From: an uncultured Anaerolineae bacterium
GTDB lineage: Bacteria > Chloroflexota > Anaerolineae > Aggregatilineales > Phototrophicaceae
Length of the DNA stretch: 64,000 nt
Direction of reading: 5' to 3'
Assembly: GCA_937922795.1 (NCBI GenBank)
Contig: CALAJK010000047.1
Location: forward strand, 1 to 64,000
Positions 1 through 9,549 of this stretch are shown here, in pieces. The number at the start of each line of letters is the position of its first letter. Within the stretch, counting starts at the first letter, position 1. Under the pieces are notes generated by a model, which made no database searches, had not been told where the DNA came from, and was given only the letters and a program-made list of their open reading frames with translations. A program made the translations under genes and the position numbers.

Positions 1-1245
1 ACAGTCGCGCCGACGCCGATCCCGACCCGCCAGATCGCCGCGGCCGCCACGGCCACGCCGCGGCCGGATGCGTCCGGCCAGGCGCAGCTGCCGACCGAAC
101 CGCCAACCGCTGGCCCGACCGCCACCCTCTTGCCGATCGACGACAAGGGCTTCCACGTCGGCATCCAGGTGCAGTACAGCCTGGACCTGAACCCCGACAA
201 TCAGGACTTGTGGATGAACGAGGTCAAAAACAAGCTCCACATGGACTGGTTCAAACAGCAGGTTCGCTGGGAGGACGTGGAGCCGGAGCGCGGCCAGTAC
301 GACTGGTCAAAGCTCGATCTGGTCATGCCGTCGGCGGCGCGCTTCGGGTTGAAGACCATGATGTCGATCGTCACCGCGCCGAACTGGGCGCGCGAGCCGG
401 GCGTCAACCTGAGCAAGCACGGTCCGCCCGCCAACAACGCCGACTACGTCAACTTCGTAACCACCATCCTGCGGCGCTACCCCGGCCAGGTGCACGCCAT
501 CGAGGTTTGGAATGAGCAAAATCTCGACCGCGAGTGGACATCGGCGCGCGGGCTGAGCGCCGCTAACTACGTGGCGCTGCTGCGCGACACCTACACCGCC
601 GTCAAGGCGATCGATCCTGGCATCATCGTCATCAGCGGCGCGCTGTCGCCCACCGGCGGCTGGACCGAGCCGGACGGGCGGGTGAGCGCCATCGACGACT
701 TCGACTACATGACGCAGCTCATCCAGGCCGGCATGCTCAACTACTCAGACTGCGTCGGCGTGCACCACAACGGCTACAACATCGGCCCCAGCATCCCCTG
801 GGACAAAGTCCCGCCTGATCCCACGGCCAAGTTCCGCGGGCCGTTTGATAACCCGCACCACAGCTGGAGCTTCTACAGCACCCTCCAGACGTATGCCAAC
901 AAGATCGCTGTGGCTGGCGGCAGCCAGAAGCTGTGCGTCACCGAGTTCGGCTGGGCGGTCACCGAGGATCTGGGCGGGTTCCCGCGCGGCTTCGAGTTCG
1001 CCAACGACAACACGCTGGAAGAACAGAAAACCTGGACGATCGAAGCGCTGGAAAACATGCGCGAATGGGACTTCGTCTGGCTGGCGTTCATCTGGAACCT
1101 GAACTACGGCCCGCAGGCCGGCTGGGATCCGTCGAACGACAACGTGCCTTACTCGATCATCGGCAAAGACTGGAATTTCCGCCCAGTCTACGACGCCATC
1201 ATCCAATGGCAGCTCGCGCATCAACAAACGGCAGGCCGGCGCTGA
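1..1245 (+). CDS. Secreted glycoside hydrolase, clan-A-like (GH39/GH5-type TIM barrel); 5' end outside window
   Basis: Frame is open from base 1 with a Pro/Thr/Ala-rich linker (TVAPTPIPTRQIAAAATATPRP...), then WNEQN (acid/base) and TEFGW (nucleophile) motifs. Confidence 0.75.
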   Translation, partial: TVAPTPIPTRQIAAAATATPRPDASGQAQLPTEPPTAGPTATLLPIDDKGFHVGIQVQYSLDLNPDNQDLWMNEVKNKLHMDWFKQQVRWEDVEPERGQYDWSKLDLVMPSAARFGLKTMMSIVTAPNWAREPGVNLSKHGPPANNADYVNFVTTILRRYPGQVHAIEVWNEQNLDREWTSARGLSAANYVALLRDTYTAVKAIDPGIIVISGALSPTGGWTEPDGRVSAIDDFDYMTQLIQAGMLNYSDCVGVHHNGYNIGPSIPWDKVPPDPTAKFRGPFDNPHHSWSFYSTLQTYANKIAVAGGSQKLCVTEFGWAVTEDLGGFPRGFEFANDNTLEEQKTWTIEALENMREWDFVWLAFIWNLNYGPQAGWDPSNDNVPYSIIGKDWNFRPVYDAIIQWQLAHQQTAGRR

Positions 1246-2474
1246 ACCGGCGCTGGCGTTCGCGCGCGGTCAGAGCTGGCAGCCTGGTGCTGGCTCTGAT
1301 CCTATTTTTTACGCTGGTTCTGGCGCGCCTCACAACGCTTGACCCCCTTGCCGCCAGCGCATTGGCCCAGCCGCCGTTCACATCGCTGACCTACGGCATC
1401 CACGCCTTCTTGTGGTGGGACGAACACGTCGCCAATCTGCATTTGGACTGGGCGCGGCTGATGGTCTTCAGCCATGTCAAACAGGTTTTCGCCTGGGAAG
1501 ACCTGGAGCCGCAGCGCGGCGTCTGGGTTCTCGACCGCGCCGATGCGATCGTCAGCGCCGTCGAAGGCCGTGGGCTGAAGCTGGTCGTCCGGCTGAGCGA
1601 CGCGCCCGACTGGAGCCATCCCAGCCTGCCAGGGCGCAAGGATCGCGACTTCGTCGACGCCCCGCCCGATGACCTAGGCGACATGGCCGCTTACTGCGGC
1701 GCAGTCGCTGGCCGCTACGCGGGGCGCATCGCCGCTTACCAAATCTGGAATGAGCCAAACCTGGCCCGCGAGTGGGGCAACCGCCCGCCCGACGCCGCCG
1801 GCTACACGGCCCTGCTGCGCGCCTGCGGCGCGGCCATCCGCGCCGCCGACCCCGCCGCCATCCTGATCTCCGCCGGCCTAGCGCCCACCGGCACTTATGA
1901 CCAAACGGCGCGCCCGGATGACGTCTTCCTGCAGGAACTGTATACCGCTGGCTTCCAGCGCGAAATCGACGTGGTGGGCGTGAACGCGCCGGGTTACAAT
2001 AACCCCCCGGACTTAAGTCCTGATGACGCCGTGGCGCAGGGCAGCCAGCGCTTCTTCACCTTCCGCCGCGTGGAAGACCTGCGGCGGATCATGGTCGCCA
2101 ACGGCGACGCCGCCCGGCAGATGGCCATCCTGGAGATGGGCTGGCACACCAACCCCGGCGTCAACCCGGACTACGCCTGGTTTGCGGTGGATGAAGCGAC
2201 CCAGGCGCGCTATCTGGTCGAGGCTTACCAATACGCCGCTGACCACTGGCGACCCTGGATGGGGCTGATGACCACCATTTATCTGCCTGACCCATCCTGG
2301 ACGCCTGACCGCGAAGAGTATTGGTGGGCGATCACCACGCCGGAAGGCTATGTGCGGCCGGCGTTCATCGAACTGGCGAACATGGCGAAGTACTGCGGCG
2401 ACCGCGTCATCCCCGCGCGCGCGCCCGACAGCCCGGAGGCGCTCGGCCTTGTCCCCGTCGACCCTTGCGATTAG
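1206..2474 (+). CDS. Second clan-A-like glycoside hydrolase, tandem paralogue of the preceding gene
   Basis: ATG at 1206 (MAARASTNGRPALNRRWRSR...) followed by signal/TM segment; WNEPN and LEMGW motifs; overlaps preceding CDS by ~40 bp. Confidence 0.75.
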   Translation: MAARASTNGRPALNRRWRSRAVRAGSLVLALILFFTLVLARLTTLDPLAASALAQPPFTSLTYGIHAFLWWDEHVANLHLDWARLMVFSHVKQVFAWEDLEPQRGVWVLDRADAIVSAVEGRGLKLVVRLSDAPDWSHPSLPGRKDRDFVDAPPDDLGDMAAYCGAVAGRYAGRIAAYQIWNEPNLAREWGNRPPDAAGYTALLRACGAAIRAADPAAILISAGLAPTGTYDQTARPDDVFLQELYTAGFQREIDVVGVNAPGYNNPPDLSPDDAVAQGSQRFFTFRRVEDLRRIMVANGDAARQMAILEMGWHTNPGVNPDYAWFAVDEATQARYLVEAYQYAADHWRPWMGLMTTIYLPDPSWTPDREEYWWAITTPEGYVRPAFIELANMAKYCGDRVIPARAPDSPEALGLVPVDPCD

Positions 2475-2955
2475 CTACTTCTTTCACCTCATCGCCACCG
2501 TCGTCTGGATCGGCGGACTGGTGATCCTGACGATCCTGGTCTGGCCGGAGACGCGCCGCGCGCTGCAAGACAACCCGGCGCTGTATCAACTGCTCGCGCG
2601 CCTGCGCCGGCGCTTCCTGCCTATCTCGAACTTCAGCCTGGTCGTCCTGGTCATCACTGGGCTGATCCAGATGGCCGGCGATCCGAACTACGACGGCGTG
2701 CTGCAGATCACCAACGCGTGGAGCCAAGCGATGCTGCTCAAACATCTGGCAGTGGCGGGCATGGCAGTCTGCGGCCTGGCGCTCCAGTACGGCGTTGCGC
2801 CGGCGCTGGAGCGCGCCAGCCTGCTGCTGGAACGGGGCAAAGGCGATCCAGACGAGTGGGTCCGCCTGCGCCGCCGCGAAGTGCGCCTGACGTGGGCCAA
2901 TGTGCTGCTGGGGATCGCTGTGCTGGGCTTCACCGCCTGGGCGACGGCGCTGTAA
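2449..2955 (+). CDS. CopD-like / DUF integral membrane protein
   Basis: FFHLIATVVWIGGLVILTILVWPETRRAL with 4 hydrophobic segments; TTG start proposed. Confidence 0.55.
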   Translation: MSPSTLAISYFFHLIATVVWIGGLVILTILVWPETRRALQDNPALYQLLARLRRRFLPISNFSLVVLVITGLIQMAGDPNYDGVLQITNAWSQAMLLKHLAVAGMAVCGLALQYGVAPALERASLLLERGKGDPDEWVRLRRREVRLTWANVLLGIAVLGFTAWATAL

Positions 2956-2972
2956 CCGATGGAGGGAACCGT

Positions 2973-5015
2973 TTGTCAACCCGGTTGAGTTTCGCGCTGG
3001 CGGCGTTGCTGCTGCTGCTGGCCGCCGGCCTCCGGCTAGCCCAGTTCGCCACGCTGCCGCCGGGCCTCCACGCCGAGGAAATCACGGACATCCGCGTGAC
3101 CGAGACGGTGCGTACTGGCCAAATCGAGGTCTTCTACGATCTGGGCGGCGGCCACGGGCGTGAACCGCTGTACCACGTCATCCTGGCGGCCGTGACCGGC
3201 GTCATCGGCAGCGGCCTGCTAGGTTTTCACCTGCTCTCGTCCTGGGCAGGGATGCTGACGCTGGCCGCGGTGTACGCGCTGGTCAGCCGCTTGTACAGCC
3301 CGCTGGCGGGCGCAGCCGCGCTGGCTTTGCTGGCGGTCAACTTCTGGCACATCCTGCTCAGCCGCGAGGTGGCGCGCGAGGCGCTGCTGCCGCTGCTGAC
3401 GGTTGGGGCGCTGCTGGCGCTGACGCTGGCGCTCCGCGTCCATCGCCCAGCCGTCGTCTATGACCGCTGGCCGCCTACCACACCGTTCGCCGCCCTGGGC
3501 GTCCTGCTCGGCCTAGGGGTGTACGCTCATCCGGTCATGCTGCTGGTGGCGCTGGCGAGCATGGTGTTCATCGCCTACATGCTGCTGACGCGCCAGCCGC
3601 TGACGCGGCGCACGCTGGCCTATCTCGGCTTCAGCATCCTCATTTTGATCATCTTCGCCATGCCCTATGTGATCTCCAGCATCCGGCTGCCCCACTTGGC
3701 CGGCTCCAGCCGCCTGCTGGGCGCGTACACCGCCGAACAACTCGCGCCGCTCAAAGCGCTGGTTGACGGGCTGACCGGCCTATTCTTCCAGGGTGATCAG
3801 AACCCTGTCCGCAACCTGCCGGGGCGTCCTCTGGTGGACTTGGTCAGCGGCCTGCTGATCCTGGTGGGGCTGCTGACGGCCATTCGCCATTGGCGACAGC
3901 CGCGCTACATGCTGGCGCTCATCGCCATGTTCACCTTATTTCCCGCCGCCTTTCTGGCCGAAGGCAGCCCCAATTTTCTGGCGATGACGCCGCTGCTGCC
4001 GCTGCTGGCGCTGTTCGGCGGCTTGGGGGTGAACGCGCTGCACCGCAGCCTGGAGTCCGGAACGCGGCCGTTCGCCGCGGTCGGCCTGCTGGGACTGCTC
4101 GCTTTCAACCTCATCTGGACGGGGCGCGATCTCTTCCAGCGCTGGCCGGAGCTGCCCGCCGTCTACACCGCTTACCACGGTCGGCTCGGCCAGCTCGCCC
4201 ACCACATCGATGTGACCGCCGGCGACACGCCGACGTTAATCTGCGACACGCCAGCGCCGCCGGACAGCGCGCTCACCGATACCGACCGGCTGTTGTTGAT
4301 GCTCAACCGCCCCGATGCGCCGCTGCGCTACGCCGACTGCGGCACTGGCCTAGTGTTGATGCAGGGCGGCGCGCCCCAGCAGATCATCTTCCCCCAGCCC
4401 GGCATGCTGGACAATGTGCATCCGTATTTGAAGACCTGGACGGCGCACGGCACGCTGCTGACGCGGCCAGACCTGCCGGCAGACGGCGTGCTGACGCTGG
4501 CGGTCGAACGCGAGTTGGCCGACAAGGTCGGGCGTTTCACCACCACCGCTCCGGTCGCGTTCGCGCCGGAAGCGCCCGCCGTCGCCGGCTCATCCGGCCC
4601 GGCCGCCCCGCCAGTGCGGTTTGGCGGCAACCTCACCCTGTTAGGTTACGAGCCGCCTCCGACCAGCACGTATCTGCCGGGCGGCATCGTCACTTCGATC
4701 ACCTACTGGCGCGCCGACGGCCCGCTCCCGCCTGACCTGCGGCTGTTTACACACATTCTGCCTGACCCGGCCTCGATCGCCGCCCAGAACGATACCCTCA
4801 GCGTGCGCGCCAGCGCCCTACACAACCGCGATATCTTCATTCAGGTGATGTTCGTGCCGCTGCCGCCCTCCATCCCGGACGGCGTGTACAGCCTGTCGGT
4901 GGGCGCTTACCAAGACTCGACCCAAACCCGCCTGCCGGTCTATGATGGCGATCACGAGCGCGGGACGCGCCTGTTCATGGGGACGATCACTGTCACCCAC
5001 ATGGCGAGCGGCTGA
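2973..5015 (+). CDS. Glycosyltransferase family 39 (PMT/ArnT-like) membrane protein
   Basis: Multi-TM; HAEEITDIRVTE...GREPLYH loop typical of GT-C; GGAGGG upstream of TTG start. Confidence 0.65.
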   Translation: MSTRLSFALAALLLLLAAGLRLAQFATLPPGLHAEEITDIRVTETVRTGQIEVFYDLGGGHGREPLYHVILAAVTGVIGSGLLGFHLLSSWAGMLTLAAVYALVSRLYSPLAGAAALALLAVNFWHILLSREVAREALLPLLTVGALLALTLALRVHRPAVVYDRWPPTTPFAALGVLLGLGVYAHPVMLLVALASMVFIAYMLLTRQPLTRRTLAYLGFSILILIIFAMPYVISSIRLPHLAGSSRLLGAYTAEQLAPLKALVDGLTGLFFQGDQNPVRNLPGRPLVDLVSGLLILVGLLTAIRHWRQPRYMLALIAMFTLFPAAFLAEGSPNFLAMTPLLPLLALFGGLGVNALHRSLESGTRPFAAVGLLGLLAFNLIWTGRDLFQRWPELPAVYTAYHGRLGQLAHHIDVTAGDTPTLICDTPAPPDSALTDTDRLLLMLNRPDAPLRYADCGTGLVLMQGGAPQQIIFPQPGMLDNVHPYLKTWTAHGTLLTRPDLPADGVLTLAVERELADKVGRFTTTAPVAFAPEAPAVAGSSGPAAPPVRFGGNLTLLGYEPPPTSTYLPGGIVTSITYWRADGPLPPDLRLFTHILPDPASIAAQNDTLSVRASALHNRDIFIQVMFVPLPPSIPDGVYSLSVGAYQDSTQTRLPVYDGDHERGTRLFMGTITVTHMASG

Positions 5016-5016
5016 C

Positions 5017-5982
5017 ATGTTCGAGATCGTCTTCCTGGGCACTTCCGCTTCGGCGCCCTCCATCCATCGCGGCCTGGCCGCCCAAATCCTGCTGGCCGGC
5101 GAACATCGTTTCTTGATTGACTGCGGCGAGGGCACGCAGCGCCAAATCCTGCGCAGCGGCGTGGGCTTCAAACGCCTCAACCGCATCCTGCTCACGCATG
5201 GCCACCTAGACCATATCCTGGGATTGGGCGGGCTGGTGTCGACTTTCGCCCGGTGGGAGAACATCAACCAGCTGGAGATCTGGGGCGGGCGAACCACGCT
5301 GCAGCGGGTGCAGACGCTGCTGTTCGATGTAGTGCTGGGCTACGAGCGGCTGCCGATCAAGATCGAGCTGGTCGAGCTGAAGCCCGGCCAGGTGATCGTG
5401 GACGCCAAAGACTTCACCGCGACCGCTTTCCCGGTGCACCACCGCGGCGGCGGCAACTTTGGCTTCATCTTCCAGGAGCGCAGCCGCCGTCCTTTCTTGG
5501 TCGAGCAGGCCGAAGCGCTGGGCGTCCCTCCCGGCCCGGAGCGAAGCCAGTTGGTCGCCGGGCAGACGATCACGCTGGCCGACGGCCAGGTGATCACGCC
5601 GGATATGGTGTTGGGCGAGACGATCAAGGGCGTCAAGGTGGTACACATCGGCGACATCGCCCGCACAGACACGGTGCGCGAATACGTGGCCGAGGCTGAC
5701 GTGCTGGTGATCGAGGCGACGTTCCTGGAGGCTGACGCCCAGGTCGCCCGCGATTTTGGCCATATCACCGCGCGGCGGGCGGCGGCGCTGGCGGCCGAAT
5801 GCGGCGTGAAAACGCTGCTGCTGACGCACGTCTCGCGCCGCTACCGCGAACGCGACGTCCTGGACGAAGCGCGGCAAGTCTTCCCCAATACGCTGATCGC
5901 CCGCGACCTCGATCACTACATCATCCGCCGCGACCGTCCGATTGAACGCGCCCAAGCGCAGGCCGCCGCCCCTGACGACTGA
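5017..5982 (+). CDS. rnz: Ribonuclease Z (metallo-beta-lactamase fold)
   Basis: MFEIVFLGTSASAPS..., LLTHGHLDHILGLGG, FPVHH, HIGDIARTD, THVSRRY. Confidence 0.92.
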   Translation: MFEIVFLGTSASAPSIHRGLAAQILLAGEHRFLIDCGEGTQRQILRSGVGFKRLNRILLTHGHLDHILGLGGLVSTFARWENINQLEIWGGRTTLQRVQTLLFDVVLGYERLPIKIELVELKPGQVIVDAKDFTATAFPVHHRGGGNFGFIFQERSRRPFLVEQAEALGVPPGPERSQLVAGQTITLADGQVITPDMVLGETIKGVKVVHIGDIARTDTVREYVAEADVLVIEATFLEADAQVARDFGHITARRAAALAAECGVKTLLLTHVSRRYRERDVLDEARQVFPNTLIARDLDHYIIRRDRPIERAQAQAAAPDD

Positions 5983-6011
5983 CGCCGGGCGGCGCGCCCG
6001 CGATCGTCTCC

Positions 6012-7454
6012 TCACTGGATCGCGTCGACTTGGATCATGCCTTCGCCGTAGACCCGTCCGGGCACGATGACCTGCGGCGCTGTCCGTTCCACCGTCCCGA
6101 TCAGATCATAGGCGGTAGCCCCGGTGATCCGCACTGGCACGATCTGCCCGACTGGCAGCTCGCCCTCCACGATCACATAGCCGTCAATTTCGGGCGCGTC
6201 GCGGTAGCTGCGCCCCAGGCTGAGCCGTTCGCCCGTGGCACGCCCGGCTTCGTCTTCGCTGTCGCCGTGGCCTTCGACCAGCACCTCCAGCGTCTGGCCG
6301 ACCAGCGCCTGGTTCTTCGCCAGGCTGATCCCCTGCTGCAGCTCCATCAGCGCGGCGTAGCGGGCGGCCTTCACCTCGTCCGGAACCTGGTTGGGCAGCG
6401 CCGCGCTGGGCGTGCCGATCTCATACGAATACTGGAATGCGCCCACCCGGTCGAACTGTAAGTCGCGCACGAACTGGAGCAGCCCCTCGAACTCCGCATC
6501 GGTTTCGCCGGGGTAGCCGACGATGAAAGTCGTCCGCACCGCCACCTGCGGCATCATCTGGCGTAGCCTGCCCACCGTATCGTAGACCCACTCGATTTTG
6601 GCCGGGCGCTTCATCCGCAGCAGCGTGTCGCGGTGGCCGTGTTGGAGCGGCATATCTAGATACGGCAGCACCTGGGGATGCCGCGCCATCGTCTCCATCA
6701 GCCGCGGCGTCACGTAGCCGGGGTAAGCGTACATCACCCGTATCCAGGGGATGTCCGGCGCAGCCGCCACAATCGCGTCCAGCAGATGCGCCAGCCCATC
6801 CTTCAGCCCCAGATCATAGCCGTAATCGGTCGTATCCTGGGCGATCAGGATCAGCTCTTGAACGCCCTGCGCTTGCAGCATCTCGGCCTCGCGCACGATC
6901 GCTTCCAGCGGGCGGCTGACCGCCGTGCCTTTGATCCGGGGGATGGCGCAGAACGCACACGGTCGGCGGCAGCCGTCAGCAATTTTGACGTAGGCGCTGG
7001 CCCCCTGCACGCTGGCGCGCAGCACGCCGCGCTCGTCCAGGCCGACTGTGCGCGCCTCCGTCGGCAGGTGATACAGCGGCTCCGGGTGCTGGCGGGCGCG
7101 CAGCCGGGCGATCAGGTCGAAAATATCCATCCAGCGCCGCGTGCCGATCACCCCGTCCAGGCCGGGAACCTCCTGCACCAGGTTCGCGCCGTAGCGCTGT
7201 GACAGACAGCCAGCGGCGATGACCATCTGGCCGGGGCGCTTGCGTTCGACCAGATCGCGCAGCGCGTCGATCGATTCCCGCTTGGCGGCGTCAATGAAGC
7301 CGCAGGTATTGACGATCAGCACCTCGGCCTGGCGCGGGTCGCCGACGCCGCGCATCCCGTGCTGGTGGAGCACCTGGGCGATGCTCTGCGAGTCCACATC
7401 GTTCTTAGAACAGCCCAGGCTCAAAAGATAGTAACGATCTCTGCGCGAGGTCAT
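6012..7454 (-). CDS. rimO: Ribosomal protein S12 methylthiotransferase RimO
   Basis: LSLGCSKNDVDSQ; CGFIDAAKRESID; radical-SAM CRRPCAFCAIP; C-terminal TRAM-like domain. Confidence 0.93.
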   Translation of the reverse strand: MTSRRDRYYLLSLGCSKNDVDSQSIAQVLHQHGMRGVGDPRQAEVLIVNTCGFIDAAKRESIDALRDLVERKRPGQMVIAAGCLSQRYGANLVQEVPGLDGVIGTRRWMDIFDLIARLRARQHPEPLYHLPTEARTVGLDERGVLRASVQGASAYVKIADGCRRPCAFCAIPRIKGTAVSRPLEAIVREAEMLQAQGVQELILIAQDTTDYGYDLGLKDGLAHLLDAIVAAAPDIPWIRVMYAYPGYVTPRLMETMARHPQVLPYLDMPLQHGHRDTLLRMKRPAKIEWVYDTVGRLRQMMPQVAVRTTFIVGYPGETDAEFEGLLQFVRDLQFDRVGAFQYSYEIGTPSAALPNQVPDEVKAARYAALMELQQGISLAKNQALVGQTLEVLVEGHGDSEDEAGRATGERLSLGRSYRDAPEIDGYVIVEGELPVGQIVPVRITGATAYDLIGTVERTAPQVIVPGRVYGEGMIQVDAIQ

Positions 7455-7482
7455 ACAGTCTCCCATGGATCCAGCTCGGTTG

Positions 7483-8724
7483 TCATGCGCCCTCTTTGGT
7501 CGGCGGCAGCCCCGTCGGGGTGACGCGCGGCGGCAGTACGGCCGTCGGCGTCGGCGTCTGGGTATCGGTCGGGGTCGGCGTGATGGTCGGCGTGCGCGTC
7601 GCCGTAGGCGTGCGGGTGGCGGTCGGCGTATTGGACGGCGTCGGCGTAACGCTAGGCGTCAAGGTGACGGTCGGTGTGTCGGACGGCGTCGACGTGACGC
7701 TGGGCGTCAAGGTGGCGGTCGGCGTGTCGGACGGGGTCGGGCTGGGGCCGGGAGTGTTGGTCGGCGTCAGCGCCAGCAGCGTCGCCCCCACGTCCACGGC
7801 TGACGTGGGCGGCGGCGTCGGGCTGAACTCCGAAGTCGGCTCGAAGCCTGGCCCAGTCTGCACCGTCACGCCGGTGGGGGTGAACACGATGTCGACTTTC
7901 TGTCCGCGCTCGCCGTAAACGCCCTGCTGCTGGCCGTTATAGATGACGTTCAGCGCCTCCGCGTTGCTGGCCGTGACTTTGACCGAATCCCGAGCCGGAT
8001 ATTCGAGAATCGTGCCCGGCGTCGCCAGGCCGGCGAACACTTCAAATCCGTCTGCTTCGACGCGCAGCCACGAGCGCTGCACCAGCTCTAACGTCACCAG
8101 CACGCCCCGGCCGGTGAACCCCTGCTGCGCCACCCTGGGCAGCGGGGTGGGGCTGGGCGCGGGTGTGCGGGTGGGCGCAGGCGTGAAGGTGGGCGTGGGC
8201 GGCAGTTGACCAAGGATATCCGGCGCTAGCGAATCCGGGAAGCCGCCATCTGGCCGCCGCAGCAGCTCCACCGTCACGAACACGATCACCGCCACGGCTG
8301 CCAGCGCCACCAGCAGCAGCGTCAGCGTATTCAACAAGCCTGCGCCGCGCCCGCGTTCACGCTCAGCGACGCCCACCGTGACCGCTGGCAGCGTCGGCTG
8401 CGTGTCGGTGATGCTGCGGCGGGCGCGGGGCGCAGCCGCGCGGCCAGGGGGCTGTTTGCGCCGGCCCCGCGGATGAGCCGCCGCATGGCGCGCCGCCTCG
8501 TAAAGCTGGGCGACCCGGTCTTCATCCAATCCTAGAAAGCGGGCATAGTTGCGCACAAAACCGCGAATCTGTACCGGCGAGGCATCGATGACGCTGAAAT
8601 CGCCCATCTCGAACGCTTCCAGGATGCGCCGCCGAATGCGCAGCGCCTGTTCGGCGTCCTCGAGCGTCAGCTCGCGGGCTTCACGCGTCTCACGCAGGTA
8701 ACGGCCTAGTGCAGCTAAATCCAT
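7483..8724 (-). CDS. RodZ-like helix-turn-helix/DUF4115 membrane protein with Thr-Pro repeat tail
   Basis: LGRYLRETREARELTLEDAEQALRIRRRILEAFEMGDF (HTH_25), single TM, DUF4115-like domain, TPTPT-rich C-terminus. Confidence 0.8.
   Translation of the reverse strand: MDLAALGRYLRETREARELTLEDAEQALRIRRRILEAFEMGDFSVIDASPVQIRGFVRNYARFLGLDEDRVAQLYEAARHAAAHPRGRRKQPPGRAAAPRARRSITDTQPTLPAVTVGVAERERGRGAGLLNTLTLLLVALAAVAVIVFVTVELLRRPDGGFPDSLAPDILGQLPPTPTFTPAPTRTPAPSPTPLPRVAQQGFTGRGVLVTLELVQRSWLRVEADGFEVFAGLATPGTILEYPARDSVKVTASNAEALNVIYNGQQQGVYGERGQKVDIVFTPTGVTVQTGPGFEPTSEFSPTPPPTSAVDVGATLLALTPTNTPGPSPTPSDTPTATLTPSVTSTPSDTPTVTLTPSVTPTPSNTPTATRTPTATRTPTITPTPTDTQTPTPTAVLPPRVTPTGLPPTKEGA
7530..7765 (-). repeat. 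Thr/Pro/Ser codon-level tandem repeat inside RodZ-like CDS
   Basis: Near-identical units such as 'acgctgggcgtcaaggtggcggtcggcgtgtcggacggggtcg' repeated; encodes TPSDTPTATLTPSVTSTPSDTPTVTLTPSVTPTPSNTPTATRTP. Confidence 0.8.
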
Positions 8725-8751
8725 CGCGGCGAAAAATGCACCCGGCGTTTA

Positions 8752-8790
8752 CAAAAAAATCGCCCCAGACGCGGCGCAACCGGTGGGGCG
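8752..8790 (-). terminator. Rho-independent terminator downstream of rplI
   Basis: Minus strand: CGCCCCA...TGGGGCG stem followed by ATTTTTTT. Confidence 0.8.
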
Positions 8791-8816
8791 TGTGACGGTC
8801 ACAATGCCAGCGGCGG

Positions 8817-9392
8817 TCACTCGCCGGTCGGCTCCGGCGCAGGCTCATCGGTCGCCTCAACCGCCGGCGCGGCCTCAGCCACCGCAGCGGCCTCAGCGGC
8901 CGCCGGCGCTTCAGCGCTCCCCTGACGCGCCAGATAATCAGCCAGCTCCTCCTCGCGCACGATCACGACCCGCAGCACCGGCGAGATTTCAGTCCCCAAC
9001 CGCACCGGCACTTCAAACGTGCCGATCTCGCGCAGCGCCTGCTGGCTGATGCGGCGGCGGTTGATGTCAATGCCGGTCTTCTCCAGCAGCGCCTGTTGAA
9101 TGTCGGTGGTCGTCACCGAACCGAACAGCTTGCCGGTGTTGGCAGCGCGGCGGCCAAACACCAACTGCACACCGTCGATCTGACGCGCCAGCTCATTCAA
9201 CCGGCCGTCGAGTTCAGCGCGGCGGGCGGCGGCTGTCTCGCGGAGCTGCTGCGCCTTGGCCAGCTCGGCCGGCGTAGCCTTGGCGGCCAGCTTTTTCGGG
9301 ATCAAATAGTTGCGCGCGTAGCCGTCGGCGACTTCCACCACCTCGCCGGCCACGCCCTGCTTGTAAACATCTGCGAGAAGAATGACTTTCAT
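8817..9392 (-). CDS. rplI: 50S ribosomal protein L9 with Ala/Glu/Pro-rich C-terminal extension
   Basis: MKVILLADVYKQGVAGEVVEVADGYARNYLIPKKLA. Confidence 0.95.
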   Translation of the reverse strand: MKVILLADVYKQGVAGEVVEVADGYARNYLIPKKLAAKATPAELAKAQQLRETAAARRAELDGRLNELARQIDGVQLVFGRRAANTGKLFGSVTTTDIQQALLEKTGIDINRRRISQQALREIGTFEVPVRLGTEISPVLRVVIVREEELADYLARQGSAEAPAAAEAAAVAEAAPAVEATDEPAPEPTGE

Positions 9393-9534
9393 CTGGCTGC
9401 GTCCTTCACCAAACCCTGCGCCTGCCCGGGGCAGGTCAAAATCTCATGGGATAAGCGCCAAGCGAAGCCGAATTATAAACGGGCGGGGTGAGCGTGCCAA
9501 GTGTCAATCCTGTCCGGGCGCGCGGCGGGCGCGG

Positions 9535-9540
9535 TATAAT
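9535..9540 (+). promoter_or_regulatory. Candidate -10 box (TATAAT) very close to ATG at 9550
   Basis: GCGGTATAATAGGCGCTCTATG; no good -35 seen. Confidence 0.45.
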
Positions 9541-9549
9541 AGGCGCTCT

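Noticed and set aside
7530-7765. CRISPR-like tandem repetition
   Set aside because: Repeat is in frame and encodes a Thr-Pro linker; no constant repeat/variable spacer structure.
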